From Bin87 sp965221295 (lineage in GTDB: Bacteria; Chloroflexota; Dehalococcoidia; Lucifugimonadales; UBA3495): a DNA stretch of 64,000 nucleotides. The position numbers were made by a program, and so were the translations under genes. This document shows positions 29,272 to 37,014 of this stretch, in pieces (positions within the stretch are counted from its first letter, which is position 1; the number at the start of each line of letters is the position of its first letter). Location: contig OZ244879.1 of NCBI GenBank assembly GCA_965221295.1, forward strand, positions 2,294,001 through 2,358,000. Direction: 5' to 3'. The notes beneath the pieces are model-generated. The model was not told the origin of the DNA. It did no database searches and saw only the letters and a program-made list of their open reading frames with translations.

Positions 29272-30656
29272 GGTCCCTCGGCGTAAACGCCAAACGTGAA
29301 TGCGAACAGCCCGAAGTCGTCCGAATCGGAGCGCATGATCAGGATAGACTCCGGCAGGTATTGGGGATTGTCCACCAGACCGTACATTCGCGGTTCGTCC
29401 ACGAGCACGTAGGACACGCCATCATCGTCCCACTGCACGTCGGCGCCAGCGTTTTCGGGAGTCAGCATCGCCCCGTCCACGGTGATCACCACCCGGTACG
29501 GCTCGCCGGAGTCGGAGGTCAATACGGCGTTGACGCTCTTGGCGGCGTAGTTCAAGGCCAGGTAGTCCTCCAGATTCTCCGTGGCCCGAGCGTGTTTGAT
29601 GCGCTCCGGCTCCACCGACCACTGGCCCTGGAAGTACATGGCGTGAGGGCGGATGTCCTGGGGAACCTCCACGTCGATGATGGCCGTGGTGGTTTCGGTT
29701 CGGTTTTCCGTGTCCAGGATGGCGTCGAAGAATTCCTGTTGCGCCACATATGGCGGGCGGCCGGCGCGAGCCGTCAGGAAGTTGCGATGCCAACCGGCGT
29801 AGAGTTCCGGGGTTACGGCGGCCCGGCCCAGGATGTTGCCGGCCGATTGGAACGCCGGGTCCCGGGCCTGATCCTCCGGCAGGTTGAGCGGGTCGTCGGA
29901 CAGATCCGCTCCCGCCTCCACCAGAGCGTTGCGGATCCGCTGTTCCGTTTCCCCGTATGAGCCCTCTCCGAAGTGCGAGTAGATCATCTCGCCACGGACG
30001 TTGAACAGGTATTTGGCCGGCCAGTAGCGGTTTTCAAAGTTGCGCCAGGTCGTCATGTTGTTGTCTTGGGCTACGGGCCAACCGACGCCGTGGGTTTCAA
30101 TGGCGTCGGCGACGTTCTGATAGTCCTTTTCGAACTCGAACTCCGGCGTGTGGATACCGAGGATCACCAGACCATCGTCTTCGTATTGCGCCCACCACTC
30201 TCGCAGGTACGGTAGGGTCCGGATGCAGTTGACGCAGGTATACGTCCAAAAGTCCACCAGCGCCACTTTGCCTTCGGCGGCCAGCTCGGCAATCTGGAGT
30301 TCCATGTCCGTGTTCAGCCAGGCGTCAATACCTTCGATAATCGGAATTTCGGAGCTGGCAGCGAACGCGTCCGCCGGCAGCGTGGGAGGCGGCTCCACCG
30401 TGGGAGCCTCGGCCGGCTGGTCGCTGGAATCGGACGGCGCCTGGGGGGCGGAGTCTCCGCCGGTTGCCGACGCCGCCTCGGCGGTAGGTTGGGAACCGGC
30501 TCGTTGCTGATTTGAAGCGGCTGCCGTTGACGCGGCGGTTGGCTCCGTTTCGGATGTCGCCGGCTGTGCGCTGGGAGCGCAGGCCAGTGTCGTAGCCAGC
30601 GTCAACACCAGCATTAGGGTAGAACCAAGGGCGATGCGGCCCATTATTGATGGCAT
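29268..30656 (-). CDS. DipZ/TlpA-like thioredoxin lipoprotein
   Basis: A 462-residue lipoprotein (lipobox TTLAC, Cys26) with a Ser/Ala/Pro-rich linker to about residue 95 and a thioredoxin domain VALVDFWTYTCVNCIRTLPY (131-150, active site CVNC 141-144). The following ILGIHTPEFEFEKD, DNNMTTWRNFENRYWPAKYL and FGEGSYGETEQRIR match the C-terminal half of DipZ. About 250 further residues form a beta-rich domain as in DipZ. The CcdA-like membrane half of DipZ is absent. The start at 30656 is set by GAGAGGTGAC. Role: probably disulfide reduction or cytochrome c maturation outside the membrane. Confidence 0.8.
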   Translation of the reverse strand: MPSIMGRIALGSTLMLVLTLATTLACAPSAQPATSETEPTAASTAAASNQQRAGSQPTAEAASATGGDSAPQAPSDSSDQPAEAPTVEPPPTLPADAFAASSEIPIIEGIDAWLNTDMELQIAELAAEGKVALVDFWTYTCVNCIRTLPYLREWWAQYEDDGLVILGIHTPEFEFEKDYQNVADAIETHGVGWPVAQDNNMTTWRNFENRYWPAKYLFNVRGEMIYSHFGEGSYGETEQRIRNALVEAGADLSDDPLNLPEDQARDPAFQSAGNILGRAAVTPELYAGWHRNFLTARAGRPPYVAQQEFFDAILDTENRTETTTAIIDVEVPQDIRPHAMYFQGQWSVEPERIKHARATENLEDYLALNYAAKSVNAVLTSDSGEPYRVVITVDGAMLTPENAGADVQWDDDGVSYVLVDEPRMYGLVDNPQYLPESILIMRSDSDDFGLFAFTFGVYAEGP

Positions 30657-30867
30657 GTCACCTCTCGCAAGTTGTCGCGGATTTGGGCGTGATACGCTCA
30701 ATGAGTCACATCGGATTAACCGCTGATCCGGCCAAACTAATTGGTCCAAACCCGTTCCGTGGGCCTTCACCCACGGCGAGAGCCGGTGTTTTTGGCTTGA
30801 CCAGCGTTTATGCTACTATACGCCAAATCACATCCGCAGTGGCGGATCATGTATGGAGGAAATTCCA

Positions 30868-31332
30868 ATGGCAACGATGATCGACGGCGAATCCTATCTG
30901 GGCAAGGTCATGGTACGCCCGCTGAGCAAGCAGGGCGACGTGACCATGTATCTCTGGCCCCTGCGCTGCCTGAAGGCCAAGTTCGGCGGCCCCACGTTCG
31001 GCGTGGACGTGCAGGGAGTGGAAATCATCCGCTTCGACCCTCACGGCGCGCGTGGCCACTGGCACAAGGGCGGTTATGACAAGCTGGGCGCCGGCGGATC
31101 CCACGTGGACTTCCCCGAGGGCATGAGGGACAAGGACGCCCAGATCGAGTGGTCGTTGGATCAGCTGCGCGAGCAGACCGGAAATTACCTCTCCGAGGCG
31201 GGCTACGCAGATGCCGCGGCCAACCTGGACGCGGAATTGCTGAACGCCGCCGCCGAAGCCATCAAGAGCCACCTTTCGGCAGAGGGCGACCTGATGGCCG
31301 ACGCCATCGCCAAGGACCTGATCGCCGCATAG
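30868..31332 (+). CDS. Hypothetical protein, 154 residues
   Basis: A soluble protein I do not recognise. The N-terminal half contains strands and a His-rich turn, RFDPHGARGHWHKGGYD, that could bind metal or nucleic acid. The C-terminal half is helical and Ala-rich. A strong GGAGGAAATTCC precedes the ATG and a rho-independent terminator follows 27 bases after the stop, so it is a well-defined monocistronic gene and likely well expressed. Confidence 0.7.
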   Translation: MATMIDGESYLGKVMVRPLSKQGDVTMYLWPLRCLKAKFGGPTFGVDVQGVEIIRFDPHGARGHWHKGGYDKLGAGGSHVDFPEGMRDKDAQIEWSLDQLREQTGNYLSEAGYADAAANLDAELLNAAAEAIKSHLSAEGDLMADAIAKDLIAA

Positions 31333-31358
31333 CCAACCAAGCGGGTTGGCTAACTATA

Positions 31359-31385
31359 GGGGCGGGCGCGCAACCCGCCCCTTTT
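31359..31385 (+). terminator. Rho-independent terminator
   Basis: Stem GGGGCGGG/CCCGCCCC (31359-31366 with 31374-31381), 7-base loop, then TTTT (31382-31385). A smaller AGCCAACC/GGTTGGCT hairpin lies just before it. Confidence 0.85.
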
Positions 31386-31421
31386 GCGTGGGTTCCGCTC
31401 GCGTAGGTTCCGTTACACCGG

Positions 31422-32225
31422 CTAAGGCGTGATCCGCGTCCCGACGGGATGGCCGTTCACGCAGTCCATTACCGCGCCGGGAATTCGCCCGTCGATGATG
31501 TGCGCGTTGGGCACGACCCGATCCGCGATAGCGTCGAGGCAGGCGGCGAGCTTGGGCAACATGCCGCCTCGGGCCACGCCCGCCGCGCGCAGCGCCTCGG
31601 CTCCAGAGGCGTTCAGTCGCGGTATGACGCGCCCGCCGTTGTCCATGACGCCCGGCACGTCGGTGAGGAAAATGACGCGCTCGGCGCCCAATGCGCGGGC
31701 CACGGCGCCGGCGGCGGTGTCGCCGTTCACGTTGAGGGGCTGACCGTGCCGGTCGCTGTTGGGACTGACGTCAGCCGCAATGGGCGAGACCATGGGCATG
31801 AACCCCGCCGACAGAAGGGCGTTCACCGGGGAAGGATCTACGGCCGCGATCTCACCGACATAGCCAAGCTCGGGGTTAGCGACGCGCGCTTGCAGCAGGC
31901 CCCCGTCCACGCCGCTAATTCCGATGGTTGGGGCTCCCAGTCGTTGCATCTGCGCGGTCAGTTCCTTGTTCACCAGGCCGCCCAGCACGGCAACGACTAT
32001 CTCCAGCGACGGGGCGTCGGTGACGCGAAGACCGTTGACGAAATTGGGAGCGAGGTTCTGGCGCTGCATCCACTCGCTGATGACATTGCCGCCACCATGA
32101 ACGATGACGATGGACCGACCATCGTGGTGAAGGGCAACCAGATCTTGTAGCGAAGTGTCGTTGGCGCCCAGCGTGCTGCCGCCAATTTTGACGACGATAG
32201 GCGCTGCAGATTGGGATTGAGCCAT
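31422..32225 (-). CDS. argB: Acetylglutamate kinase
   Basis: Second step of the acetylated arginine pathway: phosphorylation of N-acetylglutamate. 267 residues of the amino-acid kinase fold. VVKIGGSTLGAND carries the phosphate-binding Lys and glycines, VHGGGNVISEWM the second glycine loop, and NVNGDTAAGAVARALGAERV the substrate and nucleotide region. It lies 15 bases after argJ on the same strand. No N-terminal arginine-sensing helix is visible, so feedback control is not evident. Confidence 0.92.
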   Translation of the reverse strand: MAQSQSAAPIVVKIGGSTLGANDTSLQDLVALHHDGRSIVIVHGGGNVISEWMQRQNLAPNFVNGLRVTDAPSLEIVVAVLGGLVNKELTAQMQRLGAPTIGISGVDGGLLQARVANPELGYVGEIAAVDPSPVNALLSAGFMPMVSPIAADVSPNSDRHGQPLNVNGDTAAGAVARALGAERVIFLTDVPGVMDNGGRVIPRLNASGAEALRAAGVARGGMLPKLAACLDAIADRVVPNAHIIDGRIPGAVMDCVNGHPVGTRITP

Positions 32226-32240
32226 TCGAGCGAGGCTGCC

Positions 32241-33467
32241 CTAGGTGGTGTAGGCGCTGTTGATGATCACGTACTGTTCGGTGAGGTCGCAGCCGTAGGC
32301 GGTAGCGGCGCCTGCCGCCAGGTTCAAACCCACTCGGAATTCCACATGCTCGCTCGACATGAGGGCAACCACCGCGTCCCGGTGGAATGGTATTGGGGCG
32401 CCGGCCTCCATGATGCACACGCCGTTGACGAAGAGGTCAACCTTCTCCTCAATGGCTTCCGCTCCGCTGCGGCCCAGCGCCATCATCAGCCGGCCCCAGT
32501 TGGGGTCGGCGCCGTACACCGCCGACTTGACCAAGTTGCTGCCGGCGATGGTTTTGGCGGCGATGCGAGCATCGGCGTCGGTGCGGGCGCCGTCCACCTG
32601 CACGGTGATCAGCCGGGTGGCGCCTTCGCCGTCGCGGGCCAGCATCCGGGTCAGTTCGGAGGCCACCTGGTGGAGAGCGGCGCGGAAATTGTCGGCGTCG
32701 GGCGAGCGGTCATCGATCACCGGATTGCCGGCTCGCCCGTTGGCGAAGGCCAGGAAGGTGTCGTTGGTGCTGCTGTCGCCGTCAACGGTAAGCATGTTGA
32801 AGGTTTCGTCGGCCACCGCCTTGACGGTGGTCTGCAGAAAGCCTGGGTCAACTGCGGCGTCGGTGGTGGTGAACGTCAGCATGGTAGCCATGTTGGGATG
32901 GATCATCCCAGAGCCTTTGGCGACTCCGCCCATGGTGATGGTCTGCCCGGTTGACGCCACGAACGACACTGCGGTTTCCTTGGGATAGGTGTCCGTGGTC
33001 ATCATGGCCCGGGCCAACTCGTTTCCGCCGCTGGAGTCCAAAGCGATTTCGTCGACGCCAGAGCGGATCAAGGACATGGGCAACTCCACACCGATGACTC
33101 CGGTGCTGCACACCAGCACATCCCCGGCGTTGAGTCCGAGCTTGTCGGCGGCCAGGCGGGTCATTTCCTCGGCGTCCTTGTAGCCTTGGGGACCAACGCA
33201 GGTGTTGGCGATTCCAGCGTTGACGATCAGCGCGCGCCCGCGCCCGGTGGCGACCCGCTCCCGGTCCAGGTCAACCGTGGCCGAGCGGATGGCCGAGGTG
33301 GTGAACACGCCGCCGATAGAACACTCGGCGTCAGACGCCAACAGCGCCAGGTCCAGTTTGTCCTCGCCTCGGGTTTTCAGGCCGATGAATACGCCCCCAG
33401 CGGAGAAGCCCTGGGGGGAAGTGACGGTGCCGTTAGGGACAGGAGTGATGTCTGCGCTGGCGGCCAT
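32241..33467 (-). CDS. argJ: Bifunctional ornithine acetyltransferase/N-acetylglutamate synthase
   Basis: Recycles the acetyl group from N-acetylornithine to glutamate. 408 residues; self-cleaving, with the nucleophile Thr195 in KGSGMIHPNMATML. TSAIRSATVDLDRERVATG and the C-terminal GANPNWGR-type segment (here GADPNWGRLMMALG) are diagnostic. The ATG at 33467 is used because AGGAG lies upstream and the fold begins there; the frame extends to 33506. It forms an argJ-argB unit behind an extended -10 promoter. Confidence 0.93.
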   Translation of the reverse strand: MAASADITPVPNGTVTSPQGFSAGGVFIGLKTRGEDKLDLALLASDAECSIGGVFTTSAIRSATVDLDRERVATGRGRALIVNAGIANTCVGPQGYKDAEEMTRLAADKLGLNAGDVLVCSTGVIGVELPMSLIRSGVDEIALDSSGGNELARAMMTTDTYPKETAVSFVASTGQTITMGGVAKGSGMIHPNMATMLTFTTTDAAVDPGFLQTTVKAVADETFNMLTVDGDSSTNDTFLAFANGRAGNPVIDDRSPDADNFRAALHQVASELTRMLARDGEGATRLITVQVDGARTDADARIAAKTIAGSNLVKSAVYGADPNWGRLMMALGRSGAEAIEEKVDLFVNGVCIMEAGAPIPFHRDAVVALMSSEHVEFRVGLNLAAGAATAYGCDLTEQYVIINSAYTT

Positions 33468-33516
33468 GATTCGAGCGCTCCTGGTGGCGGTGACTCGGTA
33501 ACCCAATTGCCGAATA

Positions 33517-33525
33517 AATATACCA
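33517..33525 (-). promoter_or_regulatory. Extended -10 promoter of argJB
   Basis: TGGTATATT on the minus strand matches TGnTATAAT with one difference, about 45 bases before the argJ start. No good -35, as expected for extended -10 promoters. No ArgR box was recognised. Confidence 0.5.
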
Positions 33526-33728
33526 CAGGCGATGGCGCGATAAAGTTGCCCTCACTGTCTAACCCGCAGCGACGCTTCCTTCACGGTAGCCCTGCCGTTT
33601 GGGTGGAGATGTGGCGTGCGGGCGGCGGCGCCGGCGTGGATGGCCATATTGACCAGAGCGCACAGGTGCTGGTGGCGGTGGACGCCGCCGTGCGGAATCA
33701 GCCTTGGCGCCGAAGATTCAGCTGGCGA

Positions 33729-34562
33729 CTAGCGACCAGGCGGCTGCGTGATGTTGCGGCCAAAGTAGCCCCGGCTGATCTGATCAATCTCGTCGCCGGC
33801 GTTGATGCGCTGGATCGCCTGGTTGACTTGAGGCAGTAACTCGCGCTGGCTCATGGGCAGTATGACGCCGATCCGCCCGGCGCCCAGGGCGTCAAACTCC
33901 GGTGTTCCTGGCGTTGGGATGATGCGTTCGCCCACACGCTCGAAGATCCCCAACGTTCCTTCGGCCAAAAACGGCGACTCGTTGACGGCCAGGTCGGTCA
34001 ACACGTCATCGGCGACGGTCAAGTCGGCGCGGCCATCGGCGACTGCACGGAAGGCCTCCTCTTGGTTGGGCAGCGACAAGACCTGCAAATGCGAGAAGGC
34101 TGGGGTACTCAGGAAGCGCTCATAGATCGACTCCGATTGAGTCGCCGCGATGCTGGCGGTGGCGATCTCGGCGCCGCTGCCGGCCTTGCGAACGAACTGG
34201 CCGAAGGAATGGTAGTAGGGGTCAGAGAACAGGACGAGCGTTTCCCGGTATTCGGTTTGGGTGTGGGAGTTGATGGCCAGGTGGAATTCGCCTCGCGCGA
34301 CACCATCCAGGATGGTGTCGAACGGGCCGGTTCGCCACTGGCAGTCGGCGTCGAGTTCGCGGCACAGGAGCTCGCCGTAATCCACGTCGAACCCGGCGGG
34401 TTTGCCCTCAGTGTCGGTGTAGCTGAAGGGCGGGTAGTTGTTGCTGGTGGCGATGATCAGCGTCTCGCCGCCACCCAGGCAGGCCAGGGAGCCGGCCATG
34501 GCAACTGCGGCCAGCAACAACATTGCCTTCGCGACCAGAGGTTTCAAAGTGGGGATTGCCAT
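33729..34562 (-). CDS. Amino-acid-type substrate-binding lipoprotein (SBP family 3)
   Basis: A 277-residue extracytoplasmic binding protein. The signal peptide ends in a lipobox (GSLAC). LIIATSNNYPPFSYTDTEGK, GFDVDYGELLCRELD and WRTGPFDTILDGVARGEFH are characteristic of family 3 proteins for polar amino acids. GAGG precedes the ATG at 34562. No ABC permease or ATPase gene is adjacent, so it is either an orphan binding protein or serves a transporter elsewhere. Confidence 0.85.
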   Translation of the reverse strand: MAIPTLKPLVAKAMLLLAAVAMAGSLACLGGGETLIIATSNNYPPFSYTDTEGKPAGFDVDYGELLCRELDADCQWRTGPFDTILDGVARGEFHLAINSHTQTEYRETLVLFSDPYYHSFGQFVRKAGSGAEIATASIAATQSESIYERFLSTPAFSHLQVLSLPNQEEAFRAVADGRADLTVADDVLTDLAVNESPFLAEGTLGIFERVGERIIPTPGTPEFDALGAGRIGVILPMSQRELLPQVNQAIQRINAGDEIDQISRGYFGRNITQPPGR

Positions 34563-34658
34563 TTGCTCATCCTCAATCCGAATAGCGATTGTCCATCGGG
34601 ACATTAAATCTTAGAGTATGCCCAGCACAGGCATTTGGCCAAAGGTCTGGTGATTGAG

Positions 34659-35159
34659 TCAATGGCACGGTACGCACAGGTCCGTCCTGCGCAACAGGTC
34701 ACGGTGGGTACCGGTTACGCTGGTGATTTGCTGGCGAGCGTAAGACCGAACTCTCCTGCCCCGGTTGGTAGTGTAAACGTAGCCCGGCGTACCCATAATG
34801 GCGGGATTCCCAAAGTCGAGTTTGAGGTTCTCGTCGTTCGTGAACAACAAGCGGGCGCCGCTGACTCTCGCCAATGCAAGTACGTGCGTGTCGTTGGATC
34901 TCGTTTGTAGATGGCGGATGCAGGCCTCATCCGCCTCCACAATCTCGTCCTTTATTCGACGTGCCCGGCCAGATTGGAACCTATCCGTGAAAAACTGGAG
35001 GAATTTCTGATTCTTCTCCAGTTCGTGATATAAGCGACCGCCGACTACGATAATGCCGCCATTCCTTCGGCTCAGCCACCGCAAAAAATAGGCAGCCGGC
35101 TCTCTTGGGTGGTCCCCAAACAGCAGGTTGACGACATTGGCATCAATAATCGCGCACAT
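34659..35159 (-). CDS. PIN domain nuclease-like protein
   Basis: A 166-residue protein with a PIN-like arrangement of acidic residues: Asp6 in IIDANVVNLL, Glu46 or Glu48 in LYHELEK, Asp90 in NDTHVLALARVSGA and Asp109 in LLFTNDENL. The spacing fits metal-dependent RNases of the PIN family. The last 35 residues are basic. Its ATG directly abuts the stop of the ATPase gene (TAGATG), so they are translationally coupled. This is not a VapC next to a VapB antitoxin; the partner is an ABC-type ATPase, which suggests ATP-gated nuclease activity. Confidence 0.7.
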   Translation of the reverse strand: MCAIIDANVVNLLFGDHPREPAAYFLRWLSRRNGGIIVVGGRLYHELEKNQKFLQFFTDRFQSGRARRIKDEIVEADEACIRHLQTRSNDTHVLALARVSGARLLFTNDENLKLDFGNPAIMGTPGYVYTTNRGRRVRSYARQQITSVTGTHRDLLRRTDLCVPCH

Positions 35160-36473
35160 CTACAAGCCAATGGATCTCATCATTTCGTCGGTGAAAAATT
35201 GCCGGTACTCCGGCGGCGCGTTGGTCAGGTTGCCAGCCTGGTCAATCTCTATGGAGTGGATTTTGACCGCGTGTTCGCCTGGTTCGAAGTACAGGATGGA
35301 AACGTCCTCGGGTTTCAGCTCGGTGGTTGCGTCTCGAACGTCCATTCGGACGCGGTCGATGATGTAGTCGCTGTGGGTCTCGACGATCAGCTGCCGGCCG
35401 GCCGCGGCGATTTGGCAGAACAGCGTCCCCAAGGCTGCCTGAGCCTGGGGGTGCAGGTGCACCTCTGGCTGTTGCAGCAGGAAGGTGGAGGGAGCGTCGG
35501 GGCGGAGCATTTCGGTGAGCAGGGGCAGGGCCTGGCTGACGCCGTAGCCCACGTCGATCAGGTTGCGCCACGGCCCCTTGCGGCGTCGCGACTTGGGCCC
35601 GCTGTGTTTGCGAACCTGCACCTGGAATGGGTCGCCGTGGGACTGCCCAAACGACCTAATGTCGATTTCATCGAACAGCTCCGATGCTTTCCCAAATTTT
35701 TCAAGGCGTCCCTTGAGCAGCTGCCATTCGTCGGCGTTTTGGCGTGAGAGACTGGCCAGGTAGCTGGGGATGTATTCCCCCTGGGGGCTGGTGACTTGAC
35801 TGGCAGGGTCGTAGGTCCTTTGGGGACTGGCGCGCAGCGGGGCGCTGGCGAAGGGCCGCACGGGACTAAATCTCACGGGTCGAAAGTTCCTGATCAATCG
35901 CTCGAAACGTCTCTGGTCCAGTGTCTTGACACCACTTTCATTGGAACCAATGGGAGACAGCGCGACAAAGAGATGAAAATTGGGCAAAGTGCGGCGGTCG
36001 GGAAGATGGAATGGGTGTACCCATTCTCCATCGTTCCTGCCGTCGCGGAAAATATACTTTACTTCCCCATCCAGCGCTGATTCAATCGAGGCAATGGAGT
36101 TGGCCAGGGCTTTGGTCCGAACGCTGGGGTGGGGAAAACCGTCAACGCGGGTCAAGACGGTCTGGAACGACATTGGACCTTCGTAATCGTCCTGGGGAGG
36201 GCTGATCTCGAACCCGGCAGTGAAGGAATCGGCGGTCTTTCCCCGGACGGCGTGGCGGTAGACTATGTCATCGAAGGAGCCCAGGTCGTAGGGCGGTTCG
36301 CGGAAGTCGGGCGCCACCTCGAGGAACGCCGTATCCCAAAGGGCGCGGATCAACGCCAGGAATGAGGTCTTGCCGGAGCTGTTGGGGCCCACCAGCAGGG
36401 TCAGCGGCGCCAGGCGCGCCGTTTGTTCCTCGCTGCCGAAGCAGCGGTAGTTCTGCAGGGTGATGCGATCCAT
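35160..36473 (-). CDS. ABC-type AAA ATPase (OLD/AAA_21 group)
   Basis: A 437-residue SMC/ABC-like ATPase without long coiled coils. Walker A is VGPNSSGKTS (28-37), the signature-like helix is DVGYGVSQALPLLTEM, Walker B is TFLLQQPEVHLHPQAQ and the switch His is in VETHSDYI. In Walker B both usual acidic positions are Gln (LLQQPE), which may be a subgroup feature. The C-terminal part resembles regions found after such ATPases in defence-type genes (DUF3696-like), but I am not certain. It lies between a coiled-coil gene (15 bases upstream) and a PIN gene (0 bases downstream). Confidence 0.82.
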   Translation of the reverse strand: MDRITLQNYRCFGSEEQTARLAPLTLLVGPNSSGKTSFLALIRALWDTAFLEVAPDFREPPYDLGSFDDIVYRHAVRGKTADSFTAGFEISPPQDDYEGPMSFQTVLTRVDGFPHPSVRTKALANSIASIESALDGEVKYIFRDGRNDGEWVHPFHLPDRRTLPNFHLFVALSPIGSNESGVKTLDQRRFERLIRNFRPVRFSPVRPFASAPLRASPQRTYDPASQVTSPQGEYIPSYLASLSRQNADEWQLLKGRLEKFGKASELFDEIDIRSFGQSHGDPFQVQVRKHSGPKSRRRKGPWRNLIDVGYGVSQALPLLTEMLRPDAPSTFLLQQPEVHLHPQAQAALGTLFCQIAAAGRQLIVETHSDYIIDRVRMDVRDATTELKPEDVSILYFEPGEHAVKIHSIEIDQAGNLTNAPPEYRQFFTDEMMRSIGL

Positions 36474-36488
36474 GGCTTGAACCTGGCG

Positions 36489-36950
36489 CTAACCCCGGTT
36501 GCGCCGTTCCTCGAAGGCGGCGGTGATGGTCTGTTCCGCGCGCCGGCTGTGCTGGGCGATAAACTGCTCCAGGCGCTTGATCTCGGCGGCCACGTCCTCG
36601 GACGGTTGACGCCGGCCGGATTGCTGTTTCAGCTGCGCCAGAGCCTTGCGCGCCTTATCCACCTGCTGCACCGATTCCAGCGCGGCCAGTTCGTCCTGGG
36701 CGGCCTGCTTGATAGTGAGCACTCGGCGGCGGTTATCCTCGGCGTCCCGCAACCGTTCCTCGATCTCGCCCATGGCCGACAACGCCATGTCCAGCGGCGC
36801 GCGCCCGTAGATGGTCTGGCGAGGCAAACGGCGTAACTGGGTACGGAACTGGGCGATGGTTGCGTCCAGTTGTTCTTCCTTGTGGCGAATTTCGGCGAGC
36901 GACAGCCGCAGCGCCGCCATCGCCTGCTGTAGTTGGGATATGGATGACAT
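36489..36950 (-). CDS. Coiled-coil protein, first gene of ATPase-PIN operon
   Basis: A 153-residue, almost entirely helical protein, rich in Glu, Gln, Arg and Leu with heptad patterns (for example MAALRLSLAEIRHKEEQLD and KARKALAQLKQQ). No signal or membrane segment. I know no family. The ATG at 36950 is chosen because the coil begins there and a palindrome lies upstream; its ribosome site is weak. The gene is 15 bases before the ATPase, which itself lacks the coiled-coil arms seen in Rad50-like relatives. It may be an arm or adaptor supplied in trans; that is inference. Confidence 0.6.
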   Translation of the reverse strand: MSSISQLQQAMAALRLSLAEIRHKEEQLDATIAQFRTQLRRLPRQTIYGRAPLDMALSAMGEIEERLRDAEDNRRRVLTIKQAAQDELAALESVQQVDKARKALAQLKQQSGRRQPSEDVAAEIKRLEQFIAQHSRRAEQTITAAFEERRNRG

Positions 36951-36964
36951 CGCTCGACAAACGC

Positions 36965-36992
36965 GTAGGGGCGAATAATCATTCGCCCCTAC
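36965..36992. terminator. Perfect 12-bp palindrome upstream of the ATPase-PIN operon
   Basis: Stem 36965-36976 with 36981-36992, 4-base loop, sequence type GTAGGGGCGAAT/ATTCGCCCCTAC. It lies 22 bases after the aminotransferase stop and 15 bases before the coiled-coil start. It may terminate the aminotransferase transcript or act as an operator; no T-run follows. Confidence 0.55.
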
Positions 36993-37014
36993 TCTTGTTG
37001 GGATGGCGTTTATA

